This document shows, piece by piece, positions 6,909 to 16,071 of a stretch of DNA of 37,697 nt. This DNA is from Epulopiscium sp. Nele67-Bin004. GTDB taxonomy: Bacteria; Bacillota_A; Clostridia; Lachnospirales; Cellulosilyticaceae. A model generated the notes under the pieces. The model searched no databases. It was not told the DNA's origin and was given only the letters and a program-made list of their open reading frames with translations. Position 1 is the stretch's first letter; each line of letters starts with the position of its first letter. The stretch covers positions 1-37,697 of the forward strand of contig LNZQ01000164.1 in NCBI GenBank assembly GCA_002007315.1, in the 5' to 3' direction. Both the position numbers and the translations under genes were made by a program.

Positions 6909-9900
6909 TTATCCCAACAAATCCATAATACTTATTTGGTTAGACTCTGGAATATCTCCAAGAAGTCCAAATTCACTCATTTTATCAGTAATAGTTTGAC
7001 TTACTTTTGTTCGTTTTCTAAAATCATCTTTTGATAAAAACGGTCCATCTTTTACTGCACTAACTACCGACTCCGCTGCCTTTTCACCAAGCCCTTCAAT
7101 TACTCCTAGCGACGGCATAATTTTATTATCAATAATTTGAAAGTTTTTGTCGTGCACAACTGTCAAATCTATTGGCAAAAATTCAAACCCTCTAGCATAC
7201 ATTTCCTGTACAATTCTCATATCTTTAAGCGTATCTTGCTCTTTTGCCGTCTGCATATCTTTAGGCTTACTTGAAATTGCCTTCATATTGTCCTCAAGTT
7301 GCCTTTTACCAAAGCACATAGTATCATATGAAAATGACGATGCACGTATACTAAAAAATGCGGTATAATACGCAAGCGGCCAAAACACCTTATACCAAGC
7401 GATACGCCAAGCCATCATAACATACGCCGCAGCATGTGCCTTAGGGAACATATACTTGATTTTTTTGCAAGACCATACATACCAATCTGGCACATCATTT
7501 GCTATCATTTCTTCTTCCCATTCTGGCGTTAGTCCCTTACCTTTTCGGACACTTTCCATAATAGTAAACGCAAGCCCTTTTTCAAGCCCTTTACCAATAA
7601 GATAAGTCATAATATCATCACGAGTACAAATAACTGTCGAGATAGTCCCCTTGCCTTCTTCTATAAGCGTTTGCGCATTTCCAATCCAAACGTCTGTACC
7701 ATGAGAAAGCCCCGATATCCGCACCAAGTCCGAGAAATTTTGCGGTTTTGCATCAACAAGCATCTGAATAACAAAGTCTGTTCCAAACTCTGGTACACCA
7801 AGTGATCCAAGTCTTATACCACCTATATCATCTGGCGTAATCCCCAGAACTTCTGTTCCATGAAACAATTTCATAACGTCTTTATCGTCAAGCCTAATTG
7901 TATCTGAGGATATCCCTGTTATATCTTCAAGTCGCCTTATAATAGTAGGGTCGTCGTGCCCTAGTATATCAAGTTTTAGCAAGTTGTGGTCTATAGAGTG
8001 ATACTCATAATGCGTCGTTATAATCGGAGTATGGACATCATTTGCGGGACGTTGTATCGCACAAAATTCATAAATTTCCCTGTCATGCGGCACAACAATT
8101 ATACCCCCAGGGTGTTGCCCTGTTGTACGTTTGACACCTGTACAGCCTGCTGCAAGTCGTTTCATTTCTGCCTTTCGCTTGCTAAGTGCTCGTGTTTCGC
8201 AATATTTTAGAACATACACAAACGCAGTCTTATCGGCAACCGTTCCTATCGTTCCTGCTCGGTACGCCTTTCCTTCCCCAAACAACACCTCCACATATTT
8301 ATGTGATGCCGCTTGATATTCACCCGAAAAGTTTAGGTCAATATCTGGCTCTTTATCACCTTTAAATCCTAAAAATGTTTCAAACGGAATGTCATGTCCT
8401 TCCTTATTAAGGGGAGTGCCACATTTTGGACAATCTGCATCTGGCATATCGCACCCAGAGCTACCCGCAAACGATTTTACAACTTCCGAATCAAAATCTG
8501 TATAAAAACAGCTTGGACAAATATAGTGCGGTGCAAGCGGATTAACTTCAGTTATCCCTGACATAGTTGCAGCAAACGAAGAACCTACCGAGCCCCTAGA
8601 CCCAACCAAATACCCGTGGTCATTTGAGTCCCAAACAAGTTTTTGTGATATAATATACATCACTGCAAAGCCGTTGTTAATAATCGAATTTAGTTCTCTT
8701 TCAAGCCGTTCAACAACAACTTCATGAAGATTTGGGCCATATATTTCATGTGCTTTATCATAACAAATTTGTCTAAGTTCCACATCAGAATTTTCTATTT
8801 CTGGCGGACATTTATCAGGCAAAACGGGCGATATTTTTTCTATCTCGTCGGCAATAGCCCTAGTGTTCGTAACAACAACTTCATATGCTTTATCTTGCCC
8901 CAAATACGCAAATTCTTCAAGCATTTCATTAGTCGTCCTAAAATATAATGGTGGCTGAAAATCTGCATCTTTAAAGCCTTTATATGACATAATAATTCGG
9001 CGATACACCTCATCTTCAGGGTTCATAAAATGTACATCACATGTCGCAACTACACGTTTGTTATACTTTTCACCAAGGCTAATTATTTGGCGATTGTATT
9101 CCCTCAAGTCTTCTCTTGAAGTAGCTTTATGTTTTTCGCTACGTATCATAAACTCATTGTTTAGCTCAGGCTGAATTTCCAAATAATCATAAAATGAAAC
9201 TAGCTTTTGCATTTCAACCTCATCTTTTTCACGCATAATTCCTTGAAAAATTTCGCCAGCCTCACACGCAGACCCCAAAATTAATCCCTCACGATATTTT
9301 TGTATCAAGCTTTTTGGCATGCGTGGACGTCTATTAAAATAATCTAAATGTGATATAGACACAAGTCTATTTAAGTTTATTCGCCCCACCTCATTTTTGA
9401 CCAAAATTATACCATGATACGTCGGCAACTTTTTGATGTAATCTGGAGATGCATCACACAGTTTGTTAAGGTCTGTAAGCGTATAAATTTCTTGTTGTTT
9501 AAGTCGCTCACAAAATTTCAAAAATATATCACTTGTCGCTTTTGCATCATCAACTGCACGGTGATGATTTTCTAGTGATACCCCTAGTTTTTTTGCGATA
9601 TTTCCAAGTTTTGCATTTCCAAGGTCTGGCAACAACGTTCTAGCAATCGCTACTGTATCAACGACTGTTTTTTGTACATCAAGCCCGATAGCCTTTGCAT
9701 TTGAATATATAAAGCTCATATCAAATTCAGCGTTGTGTGCCACCATAACCACCCCCTCACAAAATTGCAAAAACTCTGGCAATACTGTTTCTATACTTGG
9801 AGCATTTTTGACATAGTCATCTGTAATTTTTGTTAGCTCAACTATATTTTTAGGTATTTCACAATGCGGATTGACAAATGTGCTGTACGCATCAACAACT

Positions 9901-11291
9901 TTCCCACCCACAATTTTTACAGCACCAATTTCAATTATTTTGTTCGTTGTTGGGCTAAACCCTGTCGTTTCTATATCAAACACGACAAACTCATCGTCTA
10001 GCGATTGCCCTTTGTCATTTTCAACCGCATGCTTTAAGTCATCAACAAAATACGCCTCAACTCCATAAATAATTTTAAATGGGTCGTCTTTTTTGATACA
10101 GTGGTTCGCTATCGGAAACGCCTGCAAACAACCATGGTCAGTTATTGCAACTGCTGGCATTCCCCAAGCTTTTGCACGAGAAATCATCTCTTTTATGTCA
10201 ACAACGCTGTCCATATCACTCATTTTTGTATGAAGATGCAGTTCAACACGTTTTTCTTCTGCTGTGTCTTCTCTAACAGACCTAAAATCAGGAATAATAC
10301 GAATTCCACGTATTGAGTTTAGGGCAATTTCTTTATCAAACTTATCTAGTGTGGCAACACCTTTAACTTTATAAAACTTGCCTTTTTGTAGCTGTGATAA
10401 AATTTCAGCCAAATCTGCATTTTCCACAAAAAGCTTAAATGTAATTGTATCTGTAAAGTCTGTTATGTCACATATAATAATAGTTTTTTCTGACCTGATT
10501 TCACGTGTTTCCATTGCGATAATTTGCCCTTGAACGCACACCTCACCAATTTCATCAACTATATGATATATTTCTATCACATCACCTTCACAGTTTCGTC
10601 CATATATAAGCCCCTCAGTATTAACTTTTTGACGTGGTTTTCTTTCTGGCTGTTGTGGACGTGAATTGAAGTTGTCAAGCTGATCCATCGGCTTTTGTTT
10701 TGGTTTTGCTGTTTGACTTGCTTGTTGTGCTTGTGATTTTGCCATATAAACTTTAAGCTTTTGTGTTTCATCAAAGTTTTCATCTGTTATATCGCTAAGT
10801 TGTAATGTGCAGTTTATTTGCTTATTAAATCGCTGTTTATATAATTTGCTAATATAAAGTTTTATATCACCAAAAGACTTTTCTAATAATGGATTATTTG
10901 CATTTTTAATAATAAGTGTATCGTTACTAATTTCCCAATCAGAATTTTTTAATAACAAATAATACATTAGTTCATTATCTTGAAGTTCATCAACTATACT
11001 TTCTTTGTATTCGGTAGTTATACGCTCAACCGAATAATCTTCATCTAGTGCATACGATATATTAAAATCTATTTTTACTTCGGCTGTATTAAATAGCTTA
11101 GTTTTTATTTGTTCACGCATTTTCTTTTTGCTATAGTAAGGTAATAAGTTTGGACTTTCTATATTAAAAACTAATTTATTTGATGCCTTTTGAAATTCAA
11201 CTTCATTTATTGTAGATGGTGCGAACAACTTGTGTAGATTTTTTTCTACAACTAAATCTGGCAACACCTCAAAAAACGCTTTTGTACTCAA
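6909..11291 (-). CDS. polC: DNA polymerase III PolC-type, alpha subunit with proofreading exonuclease
   Basis: The replicative polymerase of low-GC Gram-positives, 1460 residues (B. subtilis PolC is about 1437). Order: N-terminal domains (1-200), Q/P/K-rich linker, OB fold (about 230-330), PHP part with ELHLHTKMSD (from 350), inserted DEDDh exonuclease with FDIETTGF (D439) to HHRAVDDAKA, second PHP part, zinc cysteines in CPSCFYTD/CPKCGTP, palm with PDIDLNFSG (D983, D985), TGQHPGG, fingers and C-terminal helix-hairpin region. Start is TTG at 11291, supported by AGGAAGGGG seven bases upstream. It acts in the cytoplasmic replisome. Intact, with nothing missing. Confidence 0.97.
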   Translation of the reverse strand: MSTKAFFEVLPDLVVEKNLHKLFAPSTINEVEFQKASNKLVFNIESPNLLPYYSKKKMREQIKTKLFNTAEVKIDFNISYALDEDYSVERITTEYKESIVDELQDNELMYYLLLKNSDWEISNDTLIIKNANNPLLEKSFGDIKLYISKLYKQRFNKQINCTLQLSDITDENFDETQKLKVYMAKSQAQQASQTAKPKQKPMDQLDNFNSRPQQPERKPRQKVNTEGLIYGRNCEGDVIEIYHIVDEIGEVCVQGQIIAMETREIRSEKTIIICDITDFTDTITFKLFVENADLAEILSQLQKGKFYKVKGVATLDKFDKEIALNSIRGIRIIPDFRSVREDTAEEKRVELHLHTKMSDMDSVVDIKEMISRAKAWGMPAVAITDHGCLQAFPIANHCIKKDDPFKIIYGVEAYFVDDLKHAVENDKGQSLDDEFVVFDIETTGFSPTTNKIIEIGAVKIVGGKVVDAYSTFVNPHCEIPKNIVELTKITDDYVKNAPSIETVLPEFLQFCEGVVMVAHNAEFDMSFIYSNAKAIGLDVQKTVVDTVAIARTLLPDLGNAKLGNIAKKLGVSLENHHRAVDDAKATSDIFLKFCERLKQQEIYTLTDLNKLCDASPDYIKKLPTYHGIILVKNEVGRINLNRLVSISHLDYFNRRPRMPKSLIQKYREGLILGSACEAGEIFQGIMREKDEVEMQKLVSFYDYLEIQPELNNEFMIRSEKHKATSREDLREYNRQIISLGEKYNKRVVATCDVHFMNPEDEVYRRIIMSYKGFKDADFQPPLYFRTTNEMLEEFAYLGQDKAYEVVVTNTRAIADEIEKISPVLPDKCPPEIENSDVELRQICYDKAHEIYGPNLHEVVVERLERELNSIINNGFAVMYIISQKLVWDSNDHGYLVGSRGSVGSSFAATMSGITEVNPLAPHYICPSCFYTDFDSEVVKSFAGSSGCDMPDADCPKCGTPLNKEGHDIPFETFLGFKGDKEPDIDLNFSGEYQAASHKYVEVLFGEGKAYRAGTIGTVADKTAFVYVLKYCETRALSKRKAEMKRLAAGCTGVKRTTGQHPGGIIVVPHDREIYEFCAIQRPANDVHTPIITTHYEYHSIDHNLLKLDILGHDDPTIIRRLEDITGISSDTIRLDDKDVMKLFHGTEVLGITPDDIGGIRLGSLGVPEFGTDFVIQMLVDAKPQNFSDLVRISGLSHGTDVWIGNAQTLIEEGKGTISTVICTRDDIMTYLIGKGLEKGLAFTIMESVRKGKGLTPEWEEEMIANDVPDWYVWSCKKIKYMFPKAHAAAYVMMAWRIAWYKVFWPLAYYTAFFSIRASSFSYDTMCFGKRQLEDNMKAISSKPKDMQTAKEQDTLKDMRIVQEMYARGFEFLPIDLTVVHDKNFQIIDNKIMPSLGVIEGLGEKAAESVVSAVKDGPFLSKDDFRKRTKVSQTITDKMSEFGLLGDIPESNQISIMDLLG

Positions 11292-11304
11292 TGTATACCC
11301 CTTC

Positions 11305-11562
11305 CTAGCTGTCCATATCTATTAAAAAAGTTTTTTCTGGCGTATTGATTTTTACATATGATAAGTTGATTTGCTCATCAAAAACGTCAACTTTATATTC
11401 AAAATAAGTGTCATCAGTTTGTTTGTGCATAAAAATATATGTGCCGTTTTCGCTCTCTTCAACTTGATCTGAAATGTTATCATAAATTTCTTCACCGTTA
11501 ACTTCACCGTCATATCCTGCTTGTTTAATTTTATCTTCTATTGCTTTAAAATATTGTTCCAT
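11305..11562 (-). CDS. Small acidic hypothetical protein upstream of polC
   Basis: An 85-residue protein beginning MEQYFKAIEDKIKQAG. The ATG at 11562 has GGAGGG seven bases upstream; a TTG five codons earlier overlaps that site and is rejected. The first half is an acidic helix (YDGEVNGEEIYDNI) and the second reads as beta strands (TYIFMHKQTDD, FEYKVDVFDEQINLSYVKI). It resembles the many small DUF-type proteins of Clostridia, but I recognise no family. It ends 13 bases before polC and may be cotranscribed with it. Confidence 0.7.
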   Translation of the reverse strand: MEQYFKAIEDKIKQAGYDGEVNGEEIYDNISDQVEESENGTYIFMHKQTDDTYFEYKVDVFDEQINLSYVKINTPEKTFLIDMDS

Positions 11563-11641
11563 TGTTGTTCCCTCCAAAAAAATTTTATAGTTTTAAGCGT
11601 ACCATTTTATTGGAAATTTTTCAAGCTGATTTTTCAAACTC

Positions 11642-11679
11642 AAAAAAAGTAGCTCACAAAAAATACGAGCTACTTTTTA
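11642..11679 (-). terminator. Strong hairpin terminator after the 5-oxoproline locus
   Basis: AAAGTAGCTC (11646-11655) pairs perfectly with GAGCTACTTT (11667-11676). A seven-A run on the left gives a T-run on the minus strand and TTTTT follows on the plus strand, so it can work both ways. It lies five bases past the stop of the gene at 11684. Confidence 0.85.
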
Positions 11680-11683
11680 AATT

Positions 11684-12103
11684 TTATATCGTTTTGTTTT
11701 GTATATACTTTTTCCAATCGCCACTTTTAACTGGAATTCTAACATCTTGTTTGTTAAAATTGCTGTTCAAATTATACTCATAAAAATATGCTGTTTTAAT
11801 TGTATTATCATCTAATTTGACATCAACAATTTTTCTACAGTACTCACTATTATTTATATCATTGGATATATATTGCTCCAAGTCATCAAGATAATTTAAA
11901 GTTTCGTTAACATCTTTTAACTCCACCAGCTCACCAACAATATAATCATCACCTTCCACAACAGCAGGATAGCCCTTATTGCTAAGATGATACAACTGCC
12001 CCTTAATAGCTCCTTTTATAGAACGTTTAATTTTGCCTTTTAGATATGCATCATGATTATGCATACCTTGTCTTAAACTTCCATATACAAACACTGTATC
12101 CAT
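11684..12103 (-). CDS. Gamma-glutamylcyclotransferase family protein (AIG2/GGCT-like)
   Basis: About 139 residues with the fold signature VFVYGSLRQGMHNH near the N-terminus and a central LDDLEQY whose Glu is at the expected catalytic position. Members release 5-oxoproline from gamma-glutamyl or N-terminal glutamyl groups. The chosen ATG at 12103 overlaps the pcp stop (TAATG). A TTG two codons upstream (12109) is nearer to the GGTGGAG site and is an alternative. It is the last gene of an operon with pyroglutamyl peptidase and the DUF969/DUF979 pair, so a role in making or handling 5-oxoproline is a natural inference. Substrate cannot be told from sequence. Confidence 0.8.
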   Translation of the reverse strand: MDTVFVYGSLRQGMHNHDAYLKGKIKRSIKGAIKGQLYHLSNKGYPAVVEGDDYIVGELVELKDVNETLNYLDDLEQYISNDINNSEYCRKIVDVKLDDNTIKTAYFYEYNLNSNFNKQDVRIPVKSGDWKKYIQNKTI

Positions 12104-12744
12104 TAACAAATTTCTCCACCAATAGCTTTTATATCAACATCTTGTGTTATACAAGTTTCTATTGCAAGCTCTATCCCTTTAACAATTTCTGCTAAAGACA
12201 TAAAAGGCATTCCCTTTTTGTTGATTACTTGTGATGTCATATAAGGAATATGCATAAATCCGCCTTTAATGTTTGGATATTTTTTGTTAGTTAAATATAA
12301 CAATCCATACATAACATGGTTGCATACAAACGTTCCTGCTGTGTTAGAAATAGATGCTGGAATATCGTTGTTATTTAGATTCTCAACAATTGCCTTTATA
12401 GGTAGTTGCGAAAAATATGCTGTGTCACCATCTATATAAATCGGCTCATCAACTGGCTGATTTCCATCGTTATCTTTAATACGATAGTCGTCAACATTTA
12501 TTGCAACTCGTTCTGGAGTAATGTCAAATCTTCCCCCTGCTTGCCCTATACAAATAACGATGTTAGGCTGATGCTTTATAATAGCCTTTTCTATTATTTC
12601 GATTGATTTTTGTCTAACTGTTGGAATTACTATTTTTATAATTTCGGCATCTGCAATATTGTCTGACACTTGCATTATCGCCTCACTTGCTGGGTTTACA
12701 GGTTCTCCGCCAAATGGATCAAATCCAGTTACTAATACTTTCAT
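12103..12744 (-). CDS. pcp: Pyroglutamyl-peptidase I
   Basis: A cysteine peptidase of family C15, 213 residues, that removes N-terminal pyroglutamate from peptides in the cytoplasm. The start [18 protein letters not shown] is the family signature. The catalytic triad is E78 (TPERVAIN), C141 ([10 protein letters not shown]) and H165 (FMHIPY). AGGAGGA precedes the ATG. It lies downstream of the DUF979/DUF969 transporter genes and overlaps the GGCT-like gene by one base. This gene order is widespread in Firmicutes. Length is normal and no residue is missing. Confidence 0.95.
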   Translation of the reverse strand: MKVLVTGFDPFGGEPVNPASEAIMQVSDNIADAEIIKIVIPTVRQKSIEIIEKAIIKHQPNIVICIGQAGGRFDITPERVAINVDDYRIKDNDGNQPVDEPIYIDGDTAYFSQLPIKAIVENLNNNDIPASISNTAGTFVCNHVMYGLLYLTNKKYPNIKGGFMHIPYMTSQVINKKGMPFMSLAEIVKGIELAIETCITQDVDIKAIGGEIC

Positions 12745-12765
12745 AAAAATTCCTCCTAAAATATA

Positions 12766-13698
12766 TTAAAATCCAAATATATACATTGCAAAAATATGAA
12801 GCACTAACAAAATGATTGCTACAGGTACTTGATACTTAATTACGTTGTATTGATTTTTCATGTCTAGCAACGCTGCTGGTACAATGTTAAAGTTTGCTGC
12901 CATCGGTGTCATCAAAGTTCCACAATATCCTGCTGTAAGTGCCAAAGCTCCAACAACTGCTGGATTTGCTCCTTGTGACAATACAAAAGGTATCCCAATA
13001 CCTGCTGTAATAACTGCAAATGCTGCAAACGCATTACCCATAATCATTGTAAACAATGCCATTCCAACACAATACGCAACAACTCCCATAAAACGGTTGT
13101 CAGCTGGCACAATTATCGAAATTAGTTGTGAAATTACATCGCCAACACCAGCTTGTGTAAACAACGCACCTAACGCAACTAAAACTTGTGGCAATATACT
13201 AGCTGGCCCCATTTGTTGCAACAGTCTAGCACTATCGCTAACAGCAACGGCTGGATTTGCTTTTGTTATGCCAAATGCAAAAAACAAAGCAACTATACCA
13301 CCAATACCAATCGCAAAGTATGAACCCCCAGGTAGTGATGACCACAATGTTGCTGCAATAACTGCTACAACTGCAAGAATAAGCGATGGTAAAAATATTT
13401 TATTTCCTAATTTTTCAGACTGCTCTTGTCCAAATTCTTCAGACGGCATGTCATATGTTGCAAAAACAACTTGTTTTGATACTGTTAGCAAACTTGCTAA
13501 TATTAACAATAAACCTACTAGTTCTGATGGTAAATAGTCACCCAATATAAAAGGAATTGCTAACAATGTCCAAAATAAAGCAGTACCAAATTTTTTCGTA
13601 TCATTAATTGTCATAAACGATTTATACGCAATAAAAAGCATCAAAAATCCCATAGATGCATAAAAAATAGTTAGTGAAATGCTAATAACTTGTGCCAT
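12766..13698 (-). CDS. DUF979 membrane protein, putative 5-oxoproline transporter subunit
   Basis: A 310-residue, strongly hydrophobic protein with about 8-10 membrane segments, for example residues 5-25, 37-52, 110-130, 180-200 and 285-308. It matches the DUF979 pattern (SISLTIFYASMGFLMLFIA near the start, AGYCGTLMTPMAANFNIVP towards the end). DUF979 and DUF969 proteins occur as a pair and have been linked to 5-oxoproline uptake through their clustering with 5-oxoproline enzymes. Here they precede pcp with 21 bases between. GGAGGGG is placed well before the ATG. Direction of transport is not known from sequence. Confidence 0.8.
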   Translation of the reverse strand: MAQVISISLTIFYASMGFLMLFIAYKSFMTINDTKKFGTALFWTLLAIPFILGDYLPSELVGLLLILASLLTVSKQVVFATYDMPSEEFGQEQSEKLGNKIFLPSLILAVVAVIAATLWSSLPGGSYFAIGIGGIVALFFAFGITKANPAVAVSDSARLLQQMGPASILPQVLVALGALFTQAGVGDVISQLISIIVPADNRFMGVVAYCVGMALFTMIMGNAFAAFAVITAGIGIPFVLSQGANPAVVGALALTAGYCGTLMTPMAANFNIVPAALLDMKNQYNVIKYQVPVAIILLVLHIFAMYIFGF

Positions 13699-13710
13699 AA
13701 TTTGCCCCTC

Positions 13711-14385
13711 CTATTTACTTTTTTTGTTATATTTAGACTGTAATCTCTTGTCCAATAAGTAGTTATATATTGCAACAACTATTAATGCTAGTCCAGCAAC
13801 AATAATACTAGCTTGTGCAATATCTATTGTGCTAACGTCAAACCCTTGGTCTGTTAGCGTTGATGCAATTAATAAAACACCACTGCTACCCGCAAACAAG
13901 TTTTGTCCAAAAAAGTTCCCAAAATTTTCAGATGCAGCAGACATAGCCTTAATCATTTCTTCGTCCTCGCTATCAACTTTGCCATGATTTGCCTCAGTTG
14001 CAGCTTGTGCCATCGGATTAACTAGCGGTCTTACAAATTGTGGGTGTCCCCCAATTCTTATTGACAGTGCACCTGCTATTTGTCTAACCAACATATAAAT
14101 AGTTAGTAGCCCTCCTGTTGTCAAGTTTTTTATATTGCCAATAAGCGTAACTGCTCGTTGTTTAAGCCCATATCTTTCTAAAATTCCGATTGCTGGCAAA
14201 GTTAGTATAAATAATGTTACTCCACGGTTTGCCACAAATGAACTGCCCAAAATATTCAACGTTTCAGTTATATCTAGGCCAGCAACTAGCCCTGTAATAA
14301 CACCAGCTAACAATATTGTAAATAGCGTTTCTATTTTAAATACAAATCCTACAACAACTACTAAAATACCGATTAGTCTTATCAT
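13711..14385 (-). CDS. DUF969 membrane protein, putative 5-oxoproline transporter subunit
   Basis: A 224-residue membrane protein with about five or six hydrophobic segments. The conserved core RIGGHPQFVRPLVNPMA and ENFGNFFGQNLFAGSSGVLL marks DUF969. ATG at 14385 is chosen over the TTG one codon earlier because GGGGGG lies six or seven bases upstream. It is the first gene of the four-gene unit DUF969-DUF979-pcp-GGCT. No clear promoter fits the 52 bases before it, which hold only the terminator of the preceding gene, so expression may depend on a promoter inside that gene or on read-through. Confidence 0.8.
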   Translation of the reverse strand: MIRLIGILVVVVGFVFKIETLFTILLAGVITGLVAGLDITETLNILGSSFVANRGVTLFILTLPAIGILERYGLKQRAVTLIGNIKNLTTGGLLTIYMLVRQIAGALSIRIGGHPQFVRPLVNPMAQAATEANHGKVDSEDEEMIKAMSAASENFGNFFGQNLFAGSSGVLLIASTLTDQGFDVSTIDIAQASIIVAGLALIVVAIYNYLLDKRLQSKYNKKSK

Positions 14386-14401
14386 CAAAATCCCCCCTTA
14401 A

Positions 14402-14437
14402 AATAATAACACCCTCTAAATATCGAGGGCATTATTT
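14402..14437 (-). terminator. Hairpin terminator of the copper-amine-oxidase-domain gene
   Basis: On the minus strand GCCCTC ... GAGGGTG extends with AATAAT/TTATT pairing and is followed by an AT-rich T-run. It separates the gene at 14441 from DUF969. Confidence 0.7.
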
Positions 14438-14440
14438 GTA

Positions 14441-15475
14441 TTAGTTAAGATAATCCATAATAAGTAACGAACCATCTAAGTCATATTGATATGCATCTAT
14501 TTTTGCTCCATCATCTCTTATAATAAAAGATAGTTTGTCCGCATCATCTGTTGTAAAATGGTAATAGTTTTGCTCATCTTCAGTTAATAATAAATAATAA
14601 GTTACATCTCGTCCAAGAAGTTGTTTTGCAATATTTACGATTTCTTCCTCTGTTAAAGGACCATCTTCCTCAACATCTTCTTCAACGTCTTCATCTTCAG
14701 TTGTAATTTCAGGAATATCTGGTACAAATATTTCTGGCGTCGGTTCTTGCGACTCTACGGTTGGTTGTGGCTGTTCAACAGTTGGCTCTACAACTGGTGC
14801 AAACAATTCCTCTTCAACCCCTCCTTGAATTAAAAATACTCTAGCATTGTCTTTATGTACGCAAAATACGCCATTAAATAATTCTCCGCCTGCTTCATAC
14901 ATAACAAAGTAGTAATAATTGTCGCCACTTTCGTCATTAACTGTTAGACGACTTTCAAGCATTCCTTGATACGAGTAGTCAATTTGGTCAGAATACGTTT
15001 CTCTTAATACATCTAACGCTTGAGTCGCTGTAAGATTTTTTGGTAACTTTTCAAGGTCTGTTTTGCTTGAATTGATAAGCACTGTTTGAGTATCGTTATC
15101 CCAATCTATCGGAACATTTAAATTTTCTGATACAAATCTAAGTGGTATCATAGTTGTTCCTTCGATGATTTCAGGTGCTAATGTTAGTTCTGTTTGGACA
15201 CCATTTACATAGGCTGTTTCATTTCCTATTTGCAGCTGAATAACTTTTCCCGAACTTGAAATAGTTATCGTTTCTGTTTCGCTGTCCCAACCTACTGTTG
15301 CTCCTAACTGCTCACTTACAATTCTTACAGGAACTAAAGTTGTCCCTTCAACTTGCACTGGATTTACTGATGGTACTACAATATTACTATTAATAATTAA
15401 GTTTATATTTGATGCCATTACTGTTTGTGCTGATAATATTAATGTAGCTACCATTACGCAAAATTTTTTATTCAT
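14441..15475 (-). CDS. Secreted protein with copper amine oxidase N-terminal-type domain
   Basis: A 344-residue exported protein. MNKKFCVMVATLILSAQTVMA is a signal peptide, cut near residue 21. Residues 30-140 form the Cu_amine_oxidN1-type repeat pair (GTTLVPVRIVSEQLGATVGWD and GTTMIPLRFVSENLNVPIDWD are its two halves), a wall-associated module in Clostridia that does not itself carry oxidase activity. A P/E-rich linker (about 225-270) leads to a C-terminal domain with YYYF/YYHF strands resembling PepSY-like folds. Start 15475 has GGGGGAGAGG upstream; a longer frame reaching 15604 would bury the signal peptide and overlap the divergent gene. Role unknown, probably at the cell surface. Confidence 0.8.
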   Translation of the reverse strand: MNKKFCVMVATLILSAQTVMASNINLIINSNIVVPSVNPVQVEGTTLVPVRIVSEQLGATVGWDSETETITISSSGKVIQLQIGNETAYVNGVQTELTLAPEIIEGTTMIPLRFVSENLNVPIDWDNDTQTVLINSSKTDLEKLPKNLTATQALDVLRETYSDQIDYSYQGMLESRLTVNDESGDNYYYFVMYEAGGELFNGVFCVHKDNARVFLIQGGVEEELFAPVVEPTVEQPQPTVESQEPTPEIFVPDIPEITTEDEDVEEDVEEDGPLTEEEIVNIAKQLLGRDVTYYLLLTEDEQNYYHFTTDDADKLSFIIRDDGAKIDAYQYDLDGSLLIMDYLN

Positions 15476-15579
15476 ATAAGCCTCTCCCCCTAGTGTTAAT
15501 GTACTCTTATATATTATCATACTTTGATAGTTTTGAAAATATACTAAAATAAGTAAATTTGTAAAAAAGGAGCAAAAAA

Positions 15580-16032
15580 ATGAATAATCCATTGGACAAT
15601 GCAATAAATACGGAGTTTATGCTTGTAGTAAAATGTATATTACCATATCTTGACGATGATATCCAAAAAACGGTAGCTATCGGAATAAAAGCTTTAGAGT
15701 TGATTGAAACTTTTAAACTTTATGACGAGGAAACGTCGCCTATTTCTAAAGACAAAAATGGGGATTGGCAAAAAGATTTATTGTTAGATGTGAGCAAAAA
15801 TTTGCATCCAGATAAAGCAGGATTACTTGAGCTACTAGTGTTAGCTGGTGAGCGTAAACCTCCTGTTACTTCGTATCAACACAGTTATCAACCTAAGCAA
15901 CAAGCTGAAAATATAGATTATTCGCAAATTGATAAATTTGATCCAAACACTTTACTTAAAACGATTACGCCACTTCTTGAACCAGAGCAACAACAATTCA
16001 TTTCTATGTTATCAAACGCTATGGCTAACTAA
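15580..16032 (+). CDS. Hypothetical protein, 150 residues
   Basis: A lone plus-strand gene among minus-strand neighbours. AAAGGAG stands nine bases before the ATG. No signal peptide or membrane segment is visible. The N-terminal two-thirds look helical (EFMLVVKCILPYLDDDIQKT), then a Q-rich linker (YQHSYQPKQQAE), then a second helical part ending in FISMLSNAMAN. I do not recognise the family. It is divergent from the copper-amine-oxidase-domain gene with about 100 bases between them, and convergent with the M23 peptidase gene. Confidence 0.75.
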   Translation: MNNPLDNAINTEFMLVVKCILPYLDDDIQKTVAIGIKALELIETFKLYDEETSPISKDKNGDWQKDLLLDVSKNLHPDKAGLLELLVLAGERKPPVTSYQHSYQPKQQAENIDYSQIDKFDPNTLLKTITPLLEPEQQQFISMLSNAMAN

Positions 16033-16064
16033 AAAAATAGGGCAGTCCATTGTTAGACCGCCCT
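16032..16064 (-). terminator. Convergent terminator between 15580-16032 and the M23 gene
   Basis: AGGGCAGTC (16039-16047) pairs with GACCGCCCT (16056-16064) with one A-C mismatch. The A-run at 16032-16038 gives a good T-run for the minus strand; the plus-strand tail is weaker. Confidence 0.75.
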
Positions 16065-16071
16065 CTATAAT

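Noticed and set aside
12860..13537. 225-codon plus-strand frame opposite DUF979
   Set aside because: Antisense to a clear membrane-protein gene; Ala/Pro/Thr-rich translation typical of a reverse frame, with no start signals.
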